From contig NC_082595.1 in the NCBI RefSeq assembly GCF_030936135.1, positions 16,071,930 to 16,135,929 on the forward strand: DNA of 64,000 nt, read 5' to 3'. The translations under genes and the position numbers were made by a program. Below, one piece after another: positions 49,360 through 62,879 of this stretch. Source of the stretch: Gavia stellata. Its lineage: Eukaryota > Chordata > Aves > Gaviiformes > Gaviidae. The notes under the pieces were generated by a model, which had not been told where the DNA came from, searched no databases, and saw nothing but the letters and a program-made list of their open reading frames with translations. Numbering within the stretch: the first letter of the stretch is position 1; each line of letters begins with the position of its first letter.

Positions 49360-52300
49360 GTAAAGTACCATGTATGCATATGTGAAGTATGCTGTGTTTA
49401 GGTTGAAGTTGAAGGTATTTCTCCAAGTGATTTGATTGGAGAAGAGTTAGGGCAATGTTGTATGCTTTAGAAAATCCTACTGGGTGTGGTCTGTGTAGTT
49501 TAAACTTAAAGGCATTATGGAGTCTTAGTCCATGGTTTTTAAACTTGGCTGGCTTGTAAAGAAAAGCTTGAAATTGGAAATCTTCTGGTAACTGTTGGCT
49601 GTAAGTCAGCAACACACTTGAGCTTGTGTATCCATTTTGGGAAAATCTAAATCAAGCACTCAGCTGAATTGGGGCCTATGCTTTCTCTTAGAAAGGGTTC
49701 ATCTACTTGTAAATTTTAATGATTTGTGTGAATTAAGCAAGGATGATCTTTCCAAGTTTTAAGCTCTGGACTAACAGAATATGTGCTTTCAATGTAGGTA
49801 GTATATTTTTGCAATGCATGTCACACAGTATCAGACCTTATGTACAAACAGGAATCTCTCATCCCCCTTGTAATTCTACAGACATTTCACTGTTTGAGAG
49901 ATCCTAATAAAAACTGCCTCTACAGGTAGTGAAATTGCATTTCCTTTTTGAGTGTGGGAAAGGAAGACCCTAGTCAGTTTTTGACTTGGGGGGAAAAAAG
50001 ATCAGTAATCTTCTCCTTCATTTGCTTTCAGTTCCTTTATAAATGTTGCTCAAGTACTGCTACCTATCTACTGCTTTCTACTCTTTTCAGCATGTCCACC
50101 AGCTAATTAGGTGAATGAGAACTCTGATGATCAGATACCTTCAACTGGTATGTAAAAGAGTGAAACAAAATCAACCCAAAATACTGTTTGACTGGGCTGC
50201 TAGTATTACTGGTAATAATTTGGGTATTTCATGATCTCGCATAGTCATTCTGCTTTTTTGAAAACCTGTTTGTGCTGCTTTGCTTGCTTTGATTTTGTTT
50301 TCTGTGGCATTGGTTGAATCTGCTTCATTAATGAGCTTTTGTGGAGCGGGACTAATTTACTTGTAACTAGCACTAACACTTGCATGGCACAGAGGAGTGA
50401 GTAACTGCCAGTGCATTCATAGCAGTGTATTTGAGAGCAACTATTGGTGCACTCCAGAGTCTGAAGGAGATGTACTATCCTCACTGGGAACTGGATAAGG
50501 CCCTTGATGAGGTGTGAATGTAATAAGGTATGCATGAACACTGATGGAATAGCACTGTTGCTGTAAGGCCTCTCTTATGGTATTGACTACCTCACTTGCG
50601 TATGAAGATATTGGGGGTGGGGGCATTTGCCTCAGAGGGTCAGGCCGTAGTTTTTTTCCCCCATGTGGTTTAGCACAGAACGTAAATAATTGTGTTGCCC
50701 TTGTGTTTGTGTGTAAACCATAAGGAGCCCCTGCCATTGCAGAGCAACCTCTGTTCTATTACTGTTCTACAGTTTTTGTCCTCCATGATGATTATTTTCA
50801 GATTAGCCAAGATATCAAGGGTATAGCAAGTCACTGGGTATTCTACCAAAGTTTCTGACAGAGAAGAGTCCAGCAGAGTGGAGCTTGTCTAGCTGAGTCT
50901 GGAGAGGGCACTCACTGCTAGGATCACTGTTCCCCCATGCCATGTGCTCCGTCTTCCAGTCTTAGAGAAATAAGCCCTTAAATGTTAGAAATCTGTACAG
51001 GTAACTATGGCAATAGCAGTGTGGATTTAAATTTTAATTTCAAAACATGTCTGTCCAGGCTACCTCTGCAGGGCAAATAACAGCATGGAGTTGAATTATT
51101 TAAAATTAATTTATACTTTATGCTAAAGATTTTTCTTATTCCCTTTTTTCATTTGGTATCTCTGCAGAAATTCTGTTGATCCATACCATATTACTGCCTT
51201 TGGTTGAACTACTGTTAGCTTATGCAAGCTGAAACCTTCTTTAAAAACACTCCTGAACATTGCTGGTAGTAAAATTTTTGCAGGGATCATTTAGGCAACA
51301 ATCCAGAAAAGCCACAGTCCTGTCTTTATTTCAGGGCAGAACTTAGCTTCTCCACTTAATTTTTTACTCAGATTTTCAGTAATGAGAGAAAGCAGTTGGT
51401 TTAATAGGATATCCCTGTTCATCCAGCATTAGTTAAACACCAGAACTTTGTATCACTTCTTAGTATGAACCCGAAACTACTTTGATTTTGTGTAGCTAGT
51501 ACTGCTGGGTTGTGCCTATATGCAGAATGGCAGCGTAGGTTCTTAAGCACTCAGGATTATGCTGGAAAGTTCATGGAGGAAAGAAAAGTAAATTCAAGGC
51601 ACTCGCACTTATCCTTTTGCTGTTGGAAACAAACAAAAATGTAATGAAAAAGATACGGGATACACTGTGAGGAGCTGCCTGGATGAAGTCAGTGGTAGAA
51701 ATTAAATGTGAACTAGCAAAACTGAGTTTGCTTTTTTTAAAGCACCTTTTGAGCTACGCAACACTGAAGGTTGGTCATTGACCTAAATCTCTGGGGCCTT
51801 CCTCTGAAGGTCCATAGCATGTAGTAGGTTCATACTGTGGTAAGAAGCGATATGGATTTGCACCCTTGTGACTGGACTGCAGAAGTTGAACGGGGAAAAA
51901 GTTTCTTGCTTTCTTTGCTCAGTAGACTTCCATCCAAGGCGAGTATCAAGCAGTAGATGTTGAAATTCTTTATAAGCATTGGGACTTGAGCAGTTGACAA
52001 GTCTCAGGAGAAACAGCGGAGAGGGCAAGACTCTTCCAGTTTCTCAACTGACTGCTTCTGCTTGTCCTGTTTCTAAATCCCTGTGTTGTGAGGAGAGAAG
52101 TTCTGTGGGCACTGTGAGTGGAGCTCTGACAACAATTTGATTTTACACAATGACTAATTTTAACCTCTTATGGTTAGCTAATAGGTGGTTGGTCTGTACT
52201 TGTCTCCTTCCTCCCCATCTTCTGTGAAGTTAATTCCTCCTTAAAACCTCTGCTCAGTTCACAGTACTGCAGGTAATCTCTGATGCAAGCAGTTCTGTCT

Positions 52301-55300
52301 GTTGCATAGAACAGTATTGAGTAAACAAACTTGCTCTCATTTTGCTTCTAATTCACTTGAGACATGTTGTGGCTTCATTACCTGGCATTGTCTATTCGAA
52401 ACAAGCAAGCAAAAAAGACTTCAGAACAATATGTGTAACTGCCAGAGCCCATTGGTTTCCCTCTGGCTGTGCTTGCTGCAGAAACCCTGCAGAGATCTCT
52501 CTCTGCTCCCAGGGGACAAATCTTCCTGGTAGTAGCGTAGGTCACAACGTAACCCTTTACAAAGCAAAACGTAGCTCTAGCCAGGACTTCAGCACACCTA
52601 AATTCTGAGTTTGTAGAAAGGCTACTATGTTGTTGCAGTGTTTGTTTCACAGCCTTTCTTGCTGTGCTGCATGAGAGCATGCTGAGAACTGTGTGAACTG
52701 AAGGAGACTGTTGCCAGCCTGAGTGATGAAGGCTCAGGCAGGGCTGATGTAGTGTTTGGGTCCTGTCTTTGTAATGACCGAGAGGGTCTTCGGCTTGGGG
52801 TCAGGATGTGTGGCATCAGAGCTGCTGCAAGGTGAGTCAGCCCTGTGCGGAGGAGCTCCCTGTATCCATCAGACCATCTGCCAGGCCAAGCACTGGACTG
52901 CGTCCACCTGGAGGGGAGTAGCCTGGAGATAGGTAGCCATCTAAATCTGTGCAGTGATGACATAGGATTGCAAATGGTATCTAGCTGGTTTTCTAGTGAG
53001 TTAAAGCTTTAACAGTCCCACTGCCTCTTTTTCTCCTTTTCTCCCAGTCCATCCTGCAGTAATTTTTTTGTGTTGTTATTGGCCATTTTCAGCTCGGAGT
53101 AGGTTTAATTTGTGCAGCTCCAGTCTGAAATCTCTGTACAGTCAGAAGCTGGTAGTTCTGGGGTGATTCATCACCTCTTCAAATGGCATCTGACATGGAT
53201 GAAATGCATGGTATTGTACAATACAGCCTCCTCTTTGGCAGCTGTGAGAGGAGGCTGTGGACTAACTTGGTTGTGGGTGTCTAAAGATGGGTGAGATGAA
53301 TCCCTTGTAAATTTGTTTCTAAAAGTTTTTTTGAAAACTTTAGAAAAGAGAGCCATTGTATCAAAAGGCTGCAGTGTGAGCTTGGCCTTTTTAGACCTTG
53401 GAAAAATCCACGTGGAAGAGAAAAAGGTGATACTGTGTAAGAAGCCTTGATTGTAGTCTGTGTTTTCTTGTAACAAGTCCAACCACAAGTCACACATACA
53501 AGGAAATCAGACTTCATTAGTTCAGTGGCTCAGAGCAATCTTTATTTTTTTTTTTTAACCCATTTAAGTCATTTAAAGGTGTTTAAGATCTGTATGTAGT
53601 GTGACACTTCTGAAAAACCATAAGATCATGAGAAACTCTGCTGGATTGAGCCACCGGTCTTCAGAGCCTCCCTAAGAGCTGTAAATGCTATTGCTGAAAG
53701 CAAAACCCTAAATCCACCACATGAGGGTTTTTCCTGAACTTGATAATGCTAAACAGCCTGGAGCCTGCAGCCAGGGTTCTGGGTTCAGTCCAGCTCTTTG
53801 TGGGTTTTTAGGGTTTTTTGTTTGTTCATTTTTAGGACAAACTGCTGATCTTACGTGTTTTCCAGTTTCTCTTATGGTTGTATCTTTTAAAACTTCAATG
53901 ATAAGGAGGTCAGTATTGCTTGGAAGTATATTGTTGAATATGAAGATATGAAATCTTTGTCTTGGGTTTGTAATACTGGAAGTGGTTGTTTGGAGGTTGT
54001 GGTGGTGTCCTGAAGGGAAAATGGTGGTATCGCACAGAGATAATAAACAGAAAAACTGACCTTTTAGTTGTCAGGTTTGAAGACTACCCGCTTGGTTTTA
54101 ATCATGACTTTAAACTGGCCAGCTGAAGCCTTGAAATTTGAATAATCTATTTTAAACTTCCTTTGTGCTTGTGCTGCTTAATTAATTTCTTATTTTGTTG
54201 GTTTGCAGAACTATTAAAAACATGTAGGTTTGCATTCAGTAAACATAAGTCTGGTATTAAAATTGTTCATTCTAGCTAATCAGAGGATCTATCACCCACT
54301 TGTTCATACACTTAATTGGAGTATTTAATTTTGACATTTGCTTGTGTGTCATTCATTTTCTAATATGGTTTTCTACAGGATGATTAATTTCCTAGGTGAG
54401 ATTTGTATTCACTGCATTTGTTTGGAAATTAGAGTAAAACGTGCAGTTAAAGATAGCTTTATTGCAAAGCTAAGTTCTGATAAATCTACGTTTTCCTCTG
54501 CTCTTCAAAGAATTGGATTAAGAAAATCTTTTCAGTTAAACAAATGAATTTCATTTGCTACAGACAGTGTTTTAACTCAGTGTTTCTGTTAAGTGTTAAA
54601 AATGGTAAATTTCTTGTTGTGTGCATTTTTTTATTTCATAGATTAAAATGGGAAAAATAAGCTTTCCTGTTTGGTTGTATTTAGTCAAAGCTTTGTTGGT
54701 TCATCAGCTTGGAAAAGCTAATCATTGAAATAAATTAGTGGAGAGAACTGAAAGCGAGAAAGAAACGTGAGGGTTTTTTCTTGTTTTTTGTCTTCCCTGC
54801 AAGAGAGCATCTCTATTTTAAGGACTCATTTCAGTGCTTCATCAAACTCTTTATTTCAGATCCTAAGCCAGTAACTTCTCCAGTTCAGTTTTTTTCCTGA
54901 ATGCTACCGATCCCATAGTGCAAGGGTATATTCCATTCAAACAATGTTAATGGGCTATTGTGTGTTATAGGCTTAACTTAAGCAGTCTTACTTTTAAATA
55001 GAGTCCTGAAAACAGAATTTCCAGTTAGCTTCTCTGGGATGAGATTTTTGTCCACTTAATTTTTGATGACTGAGATGGCAATACCAAAAACTATTGAGTG
55101 TACTGGAATGCAGACTATGTGGACTGATTTCTGAGTGCCAGTAGTTTGAACAATTTCAAGTACAGATAAACTGAGTTTGGAAACATTATGTAGCTTTGCA
55201 GGGTCATCATTTATTTCAGAATCTTCTTTTGAAAGTGAATTTACACTTCTAACTTCTTTTTGCAGGAAGCATTTTTAATTCAGGTCATGTTTTACAAACC

Positions 55301-56666
55301 TGTTAACAGGCTATATGTGCACTTTCTGAACCTGCTCGTCATTTCAGAGAGCATAACATTTTGCAAGGTGTGTTCTTTTTCCAGACGAGTGTTTGGAATA
55401 CTATTATGCCTGTTGGATGCCAAAAAAACCTCCCTGTGGTTATGCATACTCTTGTGCTTGGGATCTTTTCCACAGGCTGATTTTTAAGAGTTCTTGAAGT
55501 TCTCTAAGAAAAACTTTGCTGTAATACCTAAAGAGGGATAGTGTGGGCAGATCTTACTACATAAGGACATACCTTGTCTTGTCAACTGAGGCAGGTGTAG
55601 GAAATGGAAAAAATGCCATCAACCTTCCATTAATCCACGTCCAAATAAATAATTTTCTTTATGTCCTCTCTGGGCACTAATGGGGGGAAGTAAAAGGATG
55701 TTGTAATTGCAGGTCAAGATAAAGATGATCCATTTCTGTATTATTGTTCAGTAGCCACATGACTACAAGGAAAATATCCAGATCTGCTAGTGGTAAAAAA
55801 AGAGGGAACCCAGCTCTTCCTCCCCTCCTTCCAGCCCAACTGACACAACCACCCACCTCCCCACCCCCAAAAAAACCAAAACCAAACCCAAAACCCTGAG
55901 TTTTCATCCTGCCTGCATTGCTACTACTGATGACATGGGGGCAACGTGCTATAATGTACCCATTTAGCAGAAATGGGCAGTAGGTTGTAAGGGGTAGGGA
56001 AAATCCAAAGAGCCTGAATTCTCTCCCTATCTCTCCCCATTAGTCTCAGAGTCAATTATTATGTTGTTTAGGCACTGTTGACATCATAACATGCTTACTG
56101 TAGGCTTTTACCTGAGAGTCTGAATTTTCTCTACCCTAATGATCCTATTTAGACCAGGAGAGTTGTTACTTTAAAGTGTGCTGACTTCGCTGGGGCTCTA
56201 ATTTGCTACTGTCTGGAACCTGCCACCTTGGAAGCAACAATGCTGGCTGAGGTGCTTGAATTACTTGTAGTGTTCAGGAGAGCAGCTAAGACTTCCTAAA
56301 GACAACGCCAGCGTTCCTCATAGTCTTGGGAAACTTTGGTGATTGGGCATGAAGTTGAGAAGGGAAAAGCATAGGTTTGGGTGAAAGTTATGGGAAAAAT
56401 TATCTAAAAGTTTGCTTTCAGTTTTTCTGTACAAATATATTGCTCTTGGGTGGTAATGGGCTTCATGAGGATGATTGACACTTGACAGTATGCAGCTGTG
56501 TTAACCTAGATGTTGCTTTTGAGATGATACACTGGTTTGTAGTAGTCTCCTCCTATTCCTTAACTGCTGTTTCTTCTACTGGCAGCTACTCAGTGAGGTT
56601 ACTTTCACAAGTATTTTCAGCTGCTGCAATGACTAAGTAGAACTGCAATGGAAGAAAAACTTTGTT

Positions 56667-56692
56667 TGTTTTTTCTTTTTTTTTTTTTTTAA
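56667..56692. repeat. T-rich tract in TTC7A intron 3
   Basis: An interrupted run of T ending in AAATTTTATT. No transposon is attached that I can recognise. Confidence 0.7.
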
Positions 56693-58635
56693 ATTTTATT
56701 TAACAAGGGTCTGTCAGGGGCAGGACACAAATTCCTTTATGTTGGAATCCTTCTCTGATGACTAAAAATGGGTGAGATTCATATCTCCGAGCACTGAGAT
56801 CTACAGGGAGATGGGTTCTTTTAAACAGAGCCTAAATAATAAAAATAATTTTCTTGCCTGCCCATTAGGAAAATTGAGTCCCAGCCACAAGGCTGTATGA
56901 TGCAATGTGACATTAAAAACTGAGTAACTGAGGGTAAGGCATTTTGTTGGCAAAACTAATTTTCACTTTTGCTTGACAAAAACTGCATCTTTTAAATGTT
57001 AATCCACATCAGAGAGAGGGAGAGACTTTGTTCTATACCTGGTATACACTTCAAAGTGCTAGTGTTCACAAGTCTGCCAGCTAGACAGGAAGCATGCTGT
57101 TTATTCATGTTGGCATCAGAGTAGCTGTCTGATAGGCAAAAGCCCCAGTTTGTAGATGCTGATGCCTTGACAGAAGGGCCTAGTATTAGTGTGTCTTATT
57201 TGGGTTTTCAGAATAGAAATTTAAGAGTTTGTAGTTGCTCTTATGTTGTGGCGGTGCTGACTTTGAAGCTGTTGCGTGTTGGTGAATTGCGTGCCTTGGT
57301 GCCGCTGCTTTCCAGCTTGGATATGAAAGAGTTGCCAGGCTTAGCCTTGGCATTCTTGGTGCACTTCGGCTTCCTGTGGCAGATGGGGAAGCAGGTTTCA
57401 CCTCCTGCGTTCCATGAGCTCTTCTCTGCTGTTGGATAGGGTAGTTTACTTTTTTTTTCTGTTTGCATTTTAGAAGTAGCTTGTTTAGCACACTCTGCTA
57501 TGCACAAGTGTAGCATGGGTGTGACTTTAGACTTCTGAGGAGAGTTAACTGCAGGCCACTATATGCAAATAACTGAACTTTGGAAAGTGGAAAAAGAAAA
57601 TAACTTCTTGGTCCTTTTGTTAATGTGATTTGGTTTCTCTGTGATGGTAAAGTTTTGTTAGTCTTCCACTCCCTTTTCCACACACAATTGCAGGTGCTGG
57701 TTGCACACGTGCATAAAACCTTCTCTGCCTCCTGCGCTATGATCTAGTTCTCTAAAACTGGGGGGTCAGCAGCATAAGGAGATACAAGAATTGTTTCACA
57801 TGCTTCTCTGAGGAAACAGAACAAGGAACACACAATGTTTGTGTGTTAGCATGAGACAACCACGCTATGCTCTTATTTTCACGAAAAGAAAACAAATACC
57901 AATGTGCTCTCAGATGGCCTAAGCTAGAGGTAGCTTTTCGATGGCTATGATACTGGGCTCATGCTGGGGCTGTGTTGTGTAGCGTGATATGTGTCCAGTG
58001 GTTATGGGAAGATTTCCATGTGCTGGTTCATGTTGGAGTAAGCTCTGGATGTCTTTGACCATCTTTTAAGTGACAGGGGAACAAGCCTGTTAGTCCTCAC
58101 AGGCTGTGTCTGTTCTTAAAAATTTCAAGTAGAATTGGCCTGAGTGCTTGATACAAATCGGCATAGTAAAATCTGAATTACCCTCCCCTCTCTCCTTTCT
58201 GTTCCCAAAGTACACATGAAGGTGGGGTAGTCTGGTTCAGGGACTGTGACTGCAGCTAGAAGAGAATTTTCTCACTGTTGATGCTGCCTGGCAGTGATGC
58301 AGATGAGCTCACGCTGAATAAATCCCAATAATTGGTCATCAGCACCATCTCTCTGACTTCGTCTCCATCCACTTTTCGTTTCTTCTCTTCTGCTTCTGCC
58401 TGTTGTATTTAGACCAGGGAAGAAATTTAATTCTTGCAGCATGCTGTGAAAGTTTATGGATGTGGATGGTGTTGACAAAGTCCTTTAGATGTGGGGCTGT
58501 ATAAGAGATTGCTGTTCTCCTCGGTGTTTGCTGTGCCCCAGAGCATCACTCCAGCAGAGGTATTTCCTTAACTGCTATCAGATATGCCATGGAATGGAGG
58601 TGGCCTCTTGTACCAGGACAATTAATACATTCTAG

Positions 58636-58654
58636 CAGTGGTCCCCAAAGTCAG
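58636..58654 (+). repeat. hAT left terminal inverted repeat
   Basis: CAGTGGTCCCCAAAGT matches the complement of the right end over about 16 bases with a few mismatches. It has the CAG-G start usual for hAT elements. Confidence 0.85.
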
Positions 58655-59990
58655 GTGCGTTTGCCTCAGGAGGTGTGCAAGGTCATCCACTGGGGTGCAG
58701 GAGAAAAATACTGGAACTTGTATTTATATTTATTTTCTCTTTAAAAAAAGAAAAAAAAGCTTTACTGATGTACTGGATTGACAGTGGTGCCCTCATTCAG
58801 TCTGTATGTCAGGGTGTCCCATGTGCCCACAAAGTGTCTCATGGAAGAGTGGGTGTTCCACAGTGTGGAGAGGCTCACAGGGGCACCCTCACTTGTTTGT
58901 TCACTTCCAGTGTATTGCAGTTCACACATGCCTGGTTAAGTGCATTTATGTATTATATTATCTAGTTCTAACTAAATTAACCCTCATGAAATAGACAAGT
59001 AGCTTAAAGATTCCATCAAAGAAACTGCAGATTGCAGGTAATACTAATAACACGAGCACAAGTGTACAATAAGAAAACGGCGGAGCTGACGCTACTCCTA
59101 GCATGAGCTCTTCATCAGCCGCGTTACAAGGTAAAAGCAATGACGGTCTAATGAGTGATGTTTAAAGTCCAGTGATACTCAATTCAGTACTTTAAAAAAA
59201 ACTCATTAAACTTAATGATAAATTTTTAGAAGCCTCTTTTGAGGTTTCTTACATGAGAGCAGAAGATGAAAAACCACATGCCATTGGGGAAACACTTGTT
59301 CTTCCTGCCACAGCAAAATGGCTGAAATAATAAACAGAAGACAATATGGCAACAAACTAAAAATGCATTCCTTTGGAAGACGCATAGAATACATTGCCAA
59401 AGACTTGAAGAAACAAGTATTAGAACAAATTATGCCACGTGGGAGGTTTGCTATACAGTTGCACGAAAGTACAAATGTTTCTAATATGTCTTAGCTTAAG
59501 GAGTTTGCTAGATTCTGGTTCAATAATGAAATACTCTAAGAACTACTTAGCAGCAAAGTGGGACCCAGAAGTGCACAAAGTGCTGTAGGATGTCATCAAT
59601 GGGGTTAACTTTATAAATACGAGACTTTTACATAGAATATTTACAATACTTTGTAGTGAGATGAGGAGTAACCATGAAAATCTTTTGTACCACACCAAAG
59701 CTCACTGGTTGTCTTGTGGCAAAGTGCTTAAAAAAGTTGTCAAGCTTAAAGATGTGTTATGCCTTTTTACTTTTACAGAAAGTCAAGTGTTCTGAATTTG
59801 CTGACCTTTTTTGTGATGACAGGTGGCTGTCAGTAGCATGCTACCTAGCAGGCATTTTTTAAAAAATAAGTACATAAATATATAAAAAATACATTGTAAA
59901 GCAGTGTGTGTATATAACTATATACATACGTTGGGTGTGCATGCTCAGTAGATTTTTTTTTTTTTTTTTCCTCATGGGGTATATGATCAA

Positions 59991-60008
59991 AAAGTTTGGA
60001 GACCACTG
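59991..60008 (-). repeat. hAT right terminal inverted repeat
   Basis: AAAGTTTGGAGACCACTG is the inverted partner of the left end. It is preceded by a long T run at about 59,952-59,969. Confidence 0.85.
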
Positions 60009-61189
60009 TATTACAGGTTAAAGCTATGGTTCACAGATCTGCCATAAAGCTTAAGAACAGCCATCTGATAGGCAGCAGGTCTTGATATGCTTAGGAAAAT
60101 GAGCATCTTTAGATTAAGGTTGCTGATTTCTGCTATGCAGTAAGATATGCAGTGTGATGCAGAGCCTACATGGCATTGATCAGGGGTAGGTGACTGAGGT
60201 TGCATCTCAGGGGAGTGCTTGCTATCTTCTGGCTTCACAGCCACTCAACCAAAAAGCTATCCTAGTTTTAACAGTCGGCTTTGGCTGTAATTACAAGTCT
60301 AACCAGATAGAGTTCTTAATTTCAAAATAATTGGAGTTGTGTTGTTAGCATTGGTTTATTGCATCTATTTGGAAGGCTGGGAGTAGGGGTCTTGAGTCCT
60401 GCTTTGATGCAACTAAGCGGCCTTGCACAGGTTATTTAAATTTGCAGGCTTCATTCCCCACTTATGGACAAAAAGGTCTTCAGATAATTTTATTCAGGGT
60501 TACTGGAATTTTCTGCCTTTCTACCTTTGAGACTTTTACATGAGAAATACACCAAGATTATAATAGATTGCTGTGAATATACTGGGCTGTTGTGTAGCAA
60601 TAATCCTGTATAATAGAAAGCAATGGTGAAAGATGATTGTGCAGCTTTCTTGCAAAACAAAACTTCTCCTCCCCACCTTTCATGAGGTGCAATATGAATG
60701 AATGTGTTCAAAACCACGGGCTCCTAGGCCTTTCCTCCCCCTCTTCTATTTGTGTTGCACATAAATCCTGCTGAAAAATCATAGCTTAATTGCTGAGGAG
60801 ATGAGTGTCAAGACCCATGATGTGAATTATTTAAACTGCTGTGAATAGTGACAGAAATAATGCATAGTGCTGGGTCTTGCCTATGTCAGCCTAATCCCCA
60901 CTGCTGCTTTGGCTTGTTGAGGTTCAGGCTATTTTGCTTTCTAAGACACTGTAATGTAATAGGTTGATTGAGGGCTGTGCTCTTAAGTTCAATCCTTAGC
61001 CAGTGGGAAAGGCTGGTCATAATACCATCTCTAAAATGGTTTGGTCGTGCTTTTGAATTTTGTCTTTGAAAAGTGTATAGTATTCTGCTGAACTTTGATT
61101 AGTCAGCATGCATGTGTATGTGTTTGAAGAGCTAGTCTTAAAAACAGTCTTGTTTCAATGCTAATTGATTTTTTTCTTTAAAAATTTAA

Positions 61190-61890
61190 AAAAAAAAAGG
61201 CAAGGAAGGAGAGGCGGTGGGGTGGCTCTGTACGTCAAGGAGTGCTTTGATTGTATAGAGCTCGATGATTGTGACGACAGGGTTGAATGCTTATGGGTAA
61301 GGATGAGGGGGATGCCCAACAAGGCAGATATCCTGCTGGGGGTCTGTTATAGACCACCCAACCAGGGAGTAGAAGCCGATGAAGCGTTCTACAAGCGACT
61401 GGCAGAAGTCTCACAGTCGCAAGCCCTTGTTCTTGTGGGGGACTTCAACTTACCAGATGTCTGCTGGAAGTATAACACAGCTGAGAGGAAACAATCCCGG
61501 AGGTTCCTGGAGTGTGTGGAAGATAACTTCCTGATGCAGCTGGTAAGCAAGCCTACTAGGGGAGGTGGCCTGCTTGACCTACTGTTTACAAACAGTGAGG
61601 GTCTGGTGGGAGAAGTGAAGGTCGGAGGCCGTCTTGGGCTTAGCGACCATGAAATGATAGAATTCTCAATTTTTAGCCAAGTAAGGAGGGGGGTCAGCAA
61701 AGCTGCTACCATGGACTTCCAGAGGGCAGACTTTGGCCTGTTCAGGACACTGGTTGAAAGGGTCCCTTGGGAGATGGTCCTGAAGGGCAAAGGGGCCCAG
61801 GAAGGCTGGACCTTCTTCAAGAAGGAAATCTTGAAGGCGCAGGAGCAGGCAGTCCCCATGTGCCATAAGAAGAGCCGGCAGGGAAGATAA
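61190..61890 (+). pseudogene. CR1 ORF2, endonuclease part (truncated)
   Basis: About 230 codons of the apurinic-endonuclease-like domain and the following linker. The typical GDFNLPD and SDHEMIEF motifs, with the catalytic Asp, Asn and His, are intact. The N-terminal part of the domain is missing and a TAA in the linker (HKKSRQGR, stop) ends the frame. Coding sequence in the same frame continues for about 120 bases after the stop. Confidence 0.9.
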
Positions 61891-62003
61891 CTGGCCTGGC
61901 TGAACAAGGAGCTTTTGCTGAGACTCGGGGAAAAAAAGAGAATTTATCACCTCTGGAAGAAGGGGCAGGCAAGTGAAGAAGAATATAAGGACCTTGTTAG
62001 GTC

Positions 62004-62879
62004 ATGCAGGGGCCGGTCTTGTTTAATATCTTTATTGATGATCTGGATGAGGGGATAGAGTGCTCCCTCAGCAAGTTTGCAGACAACACCAAGTTGGGTG
62101 GGAGTGTTGATCTGCTCGCGAGTAGGAAGGCTCTGCAGAGGGATCGGGACAGGCTGGATCGATGGGCCCAGGCCAATTGTATGAGGTTCAACAAGGCCAA
62201 GTGCCGGGTCCTGCACTTGGGTCACAACAACCCCGTGCAACGCTACAGGACTGGGGATGAGTGGATGGAAAGCTGCCTGGCAGAAAAGGACCTGGGGGTG
62301 TTGATTGACAGCCAGCTGAAGATGAGCCAGCAGTGTGCTCAGGTGGCCAAGAAGGCCAACGGCATCCTGGCCTGTGTCAGAAATAGTGTGGCCAGCAGGA
62401 GTGGGGAGGTGATCGTGCCCCTGTACTCGGCTCTGGTGAGGCCGCACCTCGAATCCTGTGTTCAGTTTTGGGCCCCTCACTACAAGAAGGACATTGAGGT
62501 GCTGGAGCGTGTCCAGAGAAGGGCGACGAAGCTGGTGAGGGGTCTGGAGCACAAGTCTTATGAGGAGCGGCTGAGGGAACTGGGGTTGTTCAGTCTGGAG
62601 AAGAGGAGGCTGAGGGGAGACCTCATCGCTCTCTACAATTACCTGAAAGGGGGTTGCAGAGAGGTGGGTGTTGATCTCTTCTCCCAAGTGATGAGTGACA
62701 GGACTAGAGGAAATGGCCTCAATTTGCGCCAGGGGAGATTCAGACTGGATATTAGGAAAAATTTCTTTACTGAGAGAGTGGTAACACAGTGGAATAGACT
62801 GCCCAGGGAGGTGGTGGAGTCACCCTCCCTGGAGGTATTCAAGGAGCGTGTGGACGTGGCATTGTGGGACGTGGCTTGA
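62004..62879 (+). pseudogene. CR1 ORF2, RT C-terminal part (291-codon open frame)
   Basis: Opens at ATG within the deletion junction and stays open for 291 codons to the natural stop. It carries the FADN box (FADD in active elements), [49 protein letters not shown] and the CR1 C-terminal region. It lacks the fingers and most of the palm of the RT and cannot act as a polymerase. The long open frame reflects recent insertion and not selection. Confidence 0.9.

Larger units (their letters stand above)
58636..60008 (+). mobile_element. hAT-superfamily (Charlie-like) DNA transposon fossil
   Basis: The ends form terminal inverted repeats: CAGTGGTCCCCAAAGT at 58,636, and AAAGTTTGGAGACCACTG at 59,991-60,008, whose complement starts CAGTGGTCTCCAAAC. 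The flanking 8-mers cattctag (58,628-58,635) and tattacag (60,009-60,016) agree at 5 of 8 positions, consistent with a decayed 8-bp target duplication. On the plus strand two transposase remnants are legible. Around 59,230-59,485 are EASFEVSYMRAEDEKPHAIG and FAIQLHESTNV (LDES in active relatives; here Asp is His). Around 59,691-59,863, after a frame change, are HTKAHWLSCGKVLKK and SEFADLFCDDRWLSVACYLA. Stops and shifts rule out activity. At 1.37 kb it is shorter than a full-length autonomous copy. Confidence 0.85.

Noticed and set aside
52820-52845. GCAAGGTGAGTCAG as a possible TTC7A exon 4 donor
   Set aside because: The donor is good but the sequence before it does not encode the segment that follows exon 3 in the family, and no proper acceptor in phase was found.
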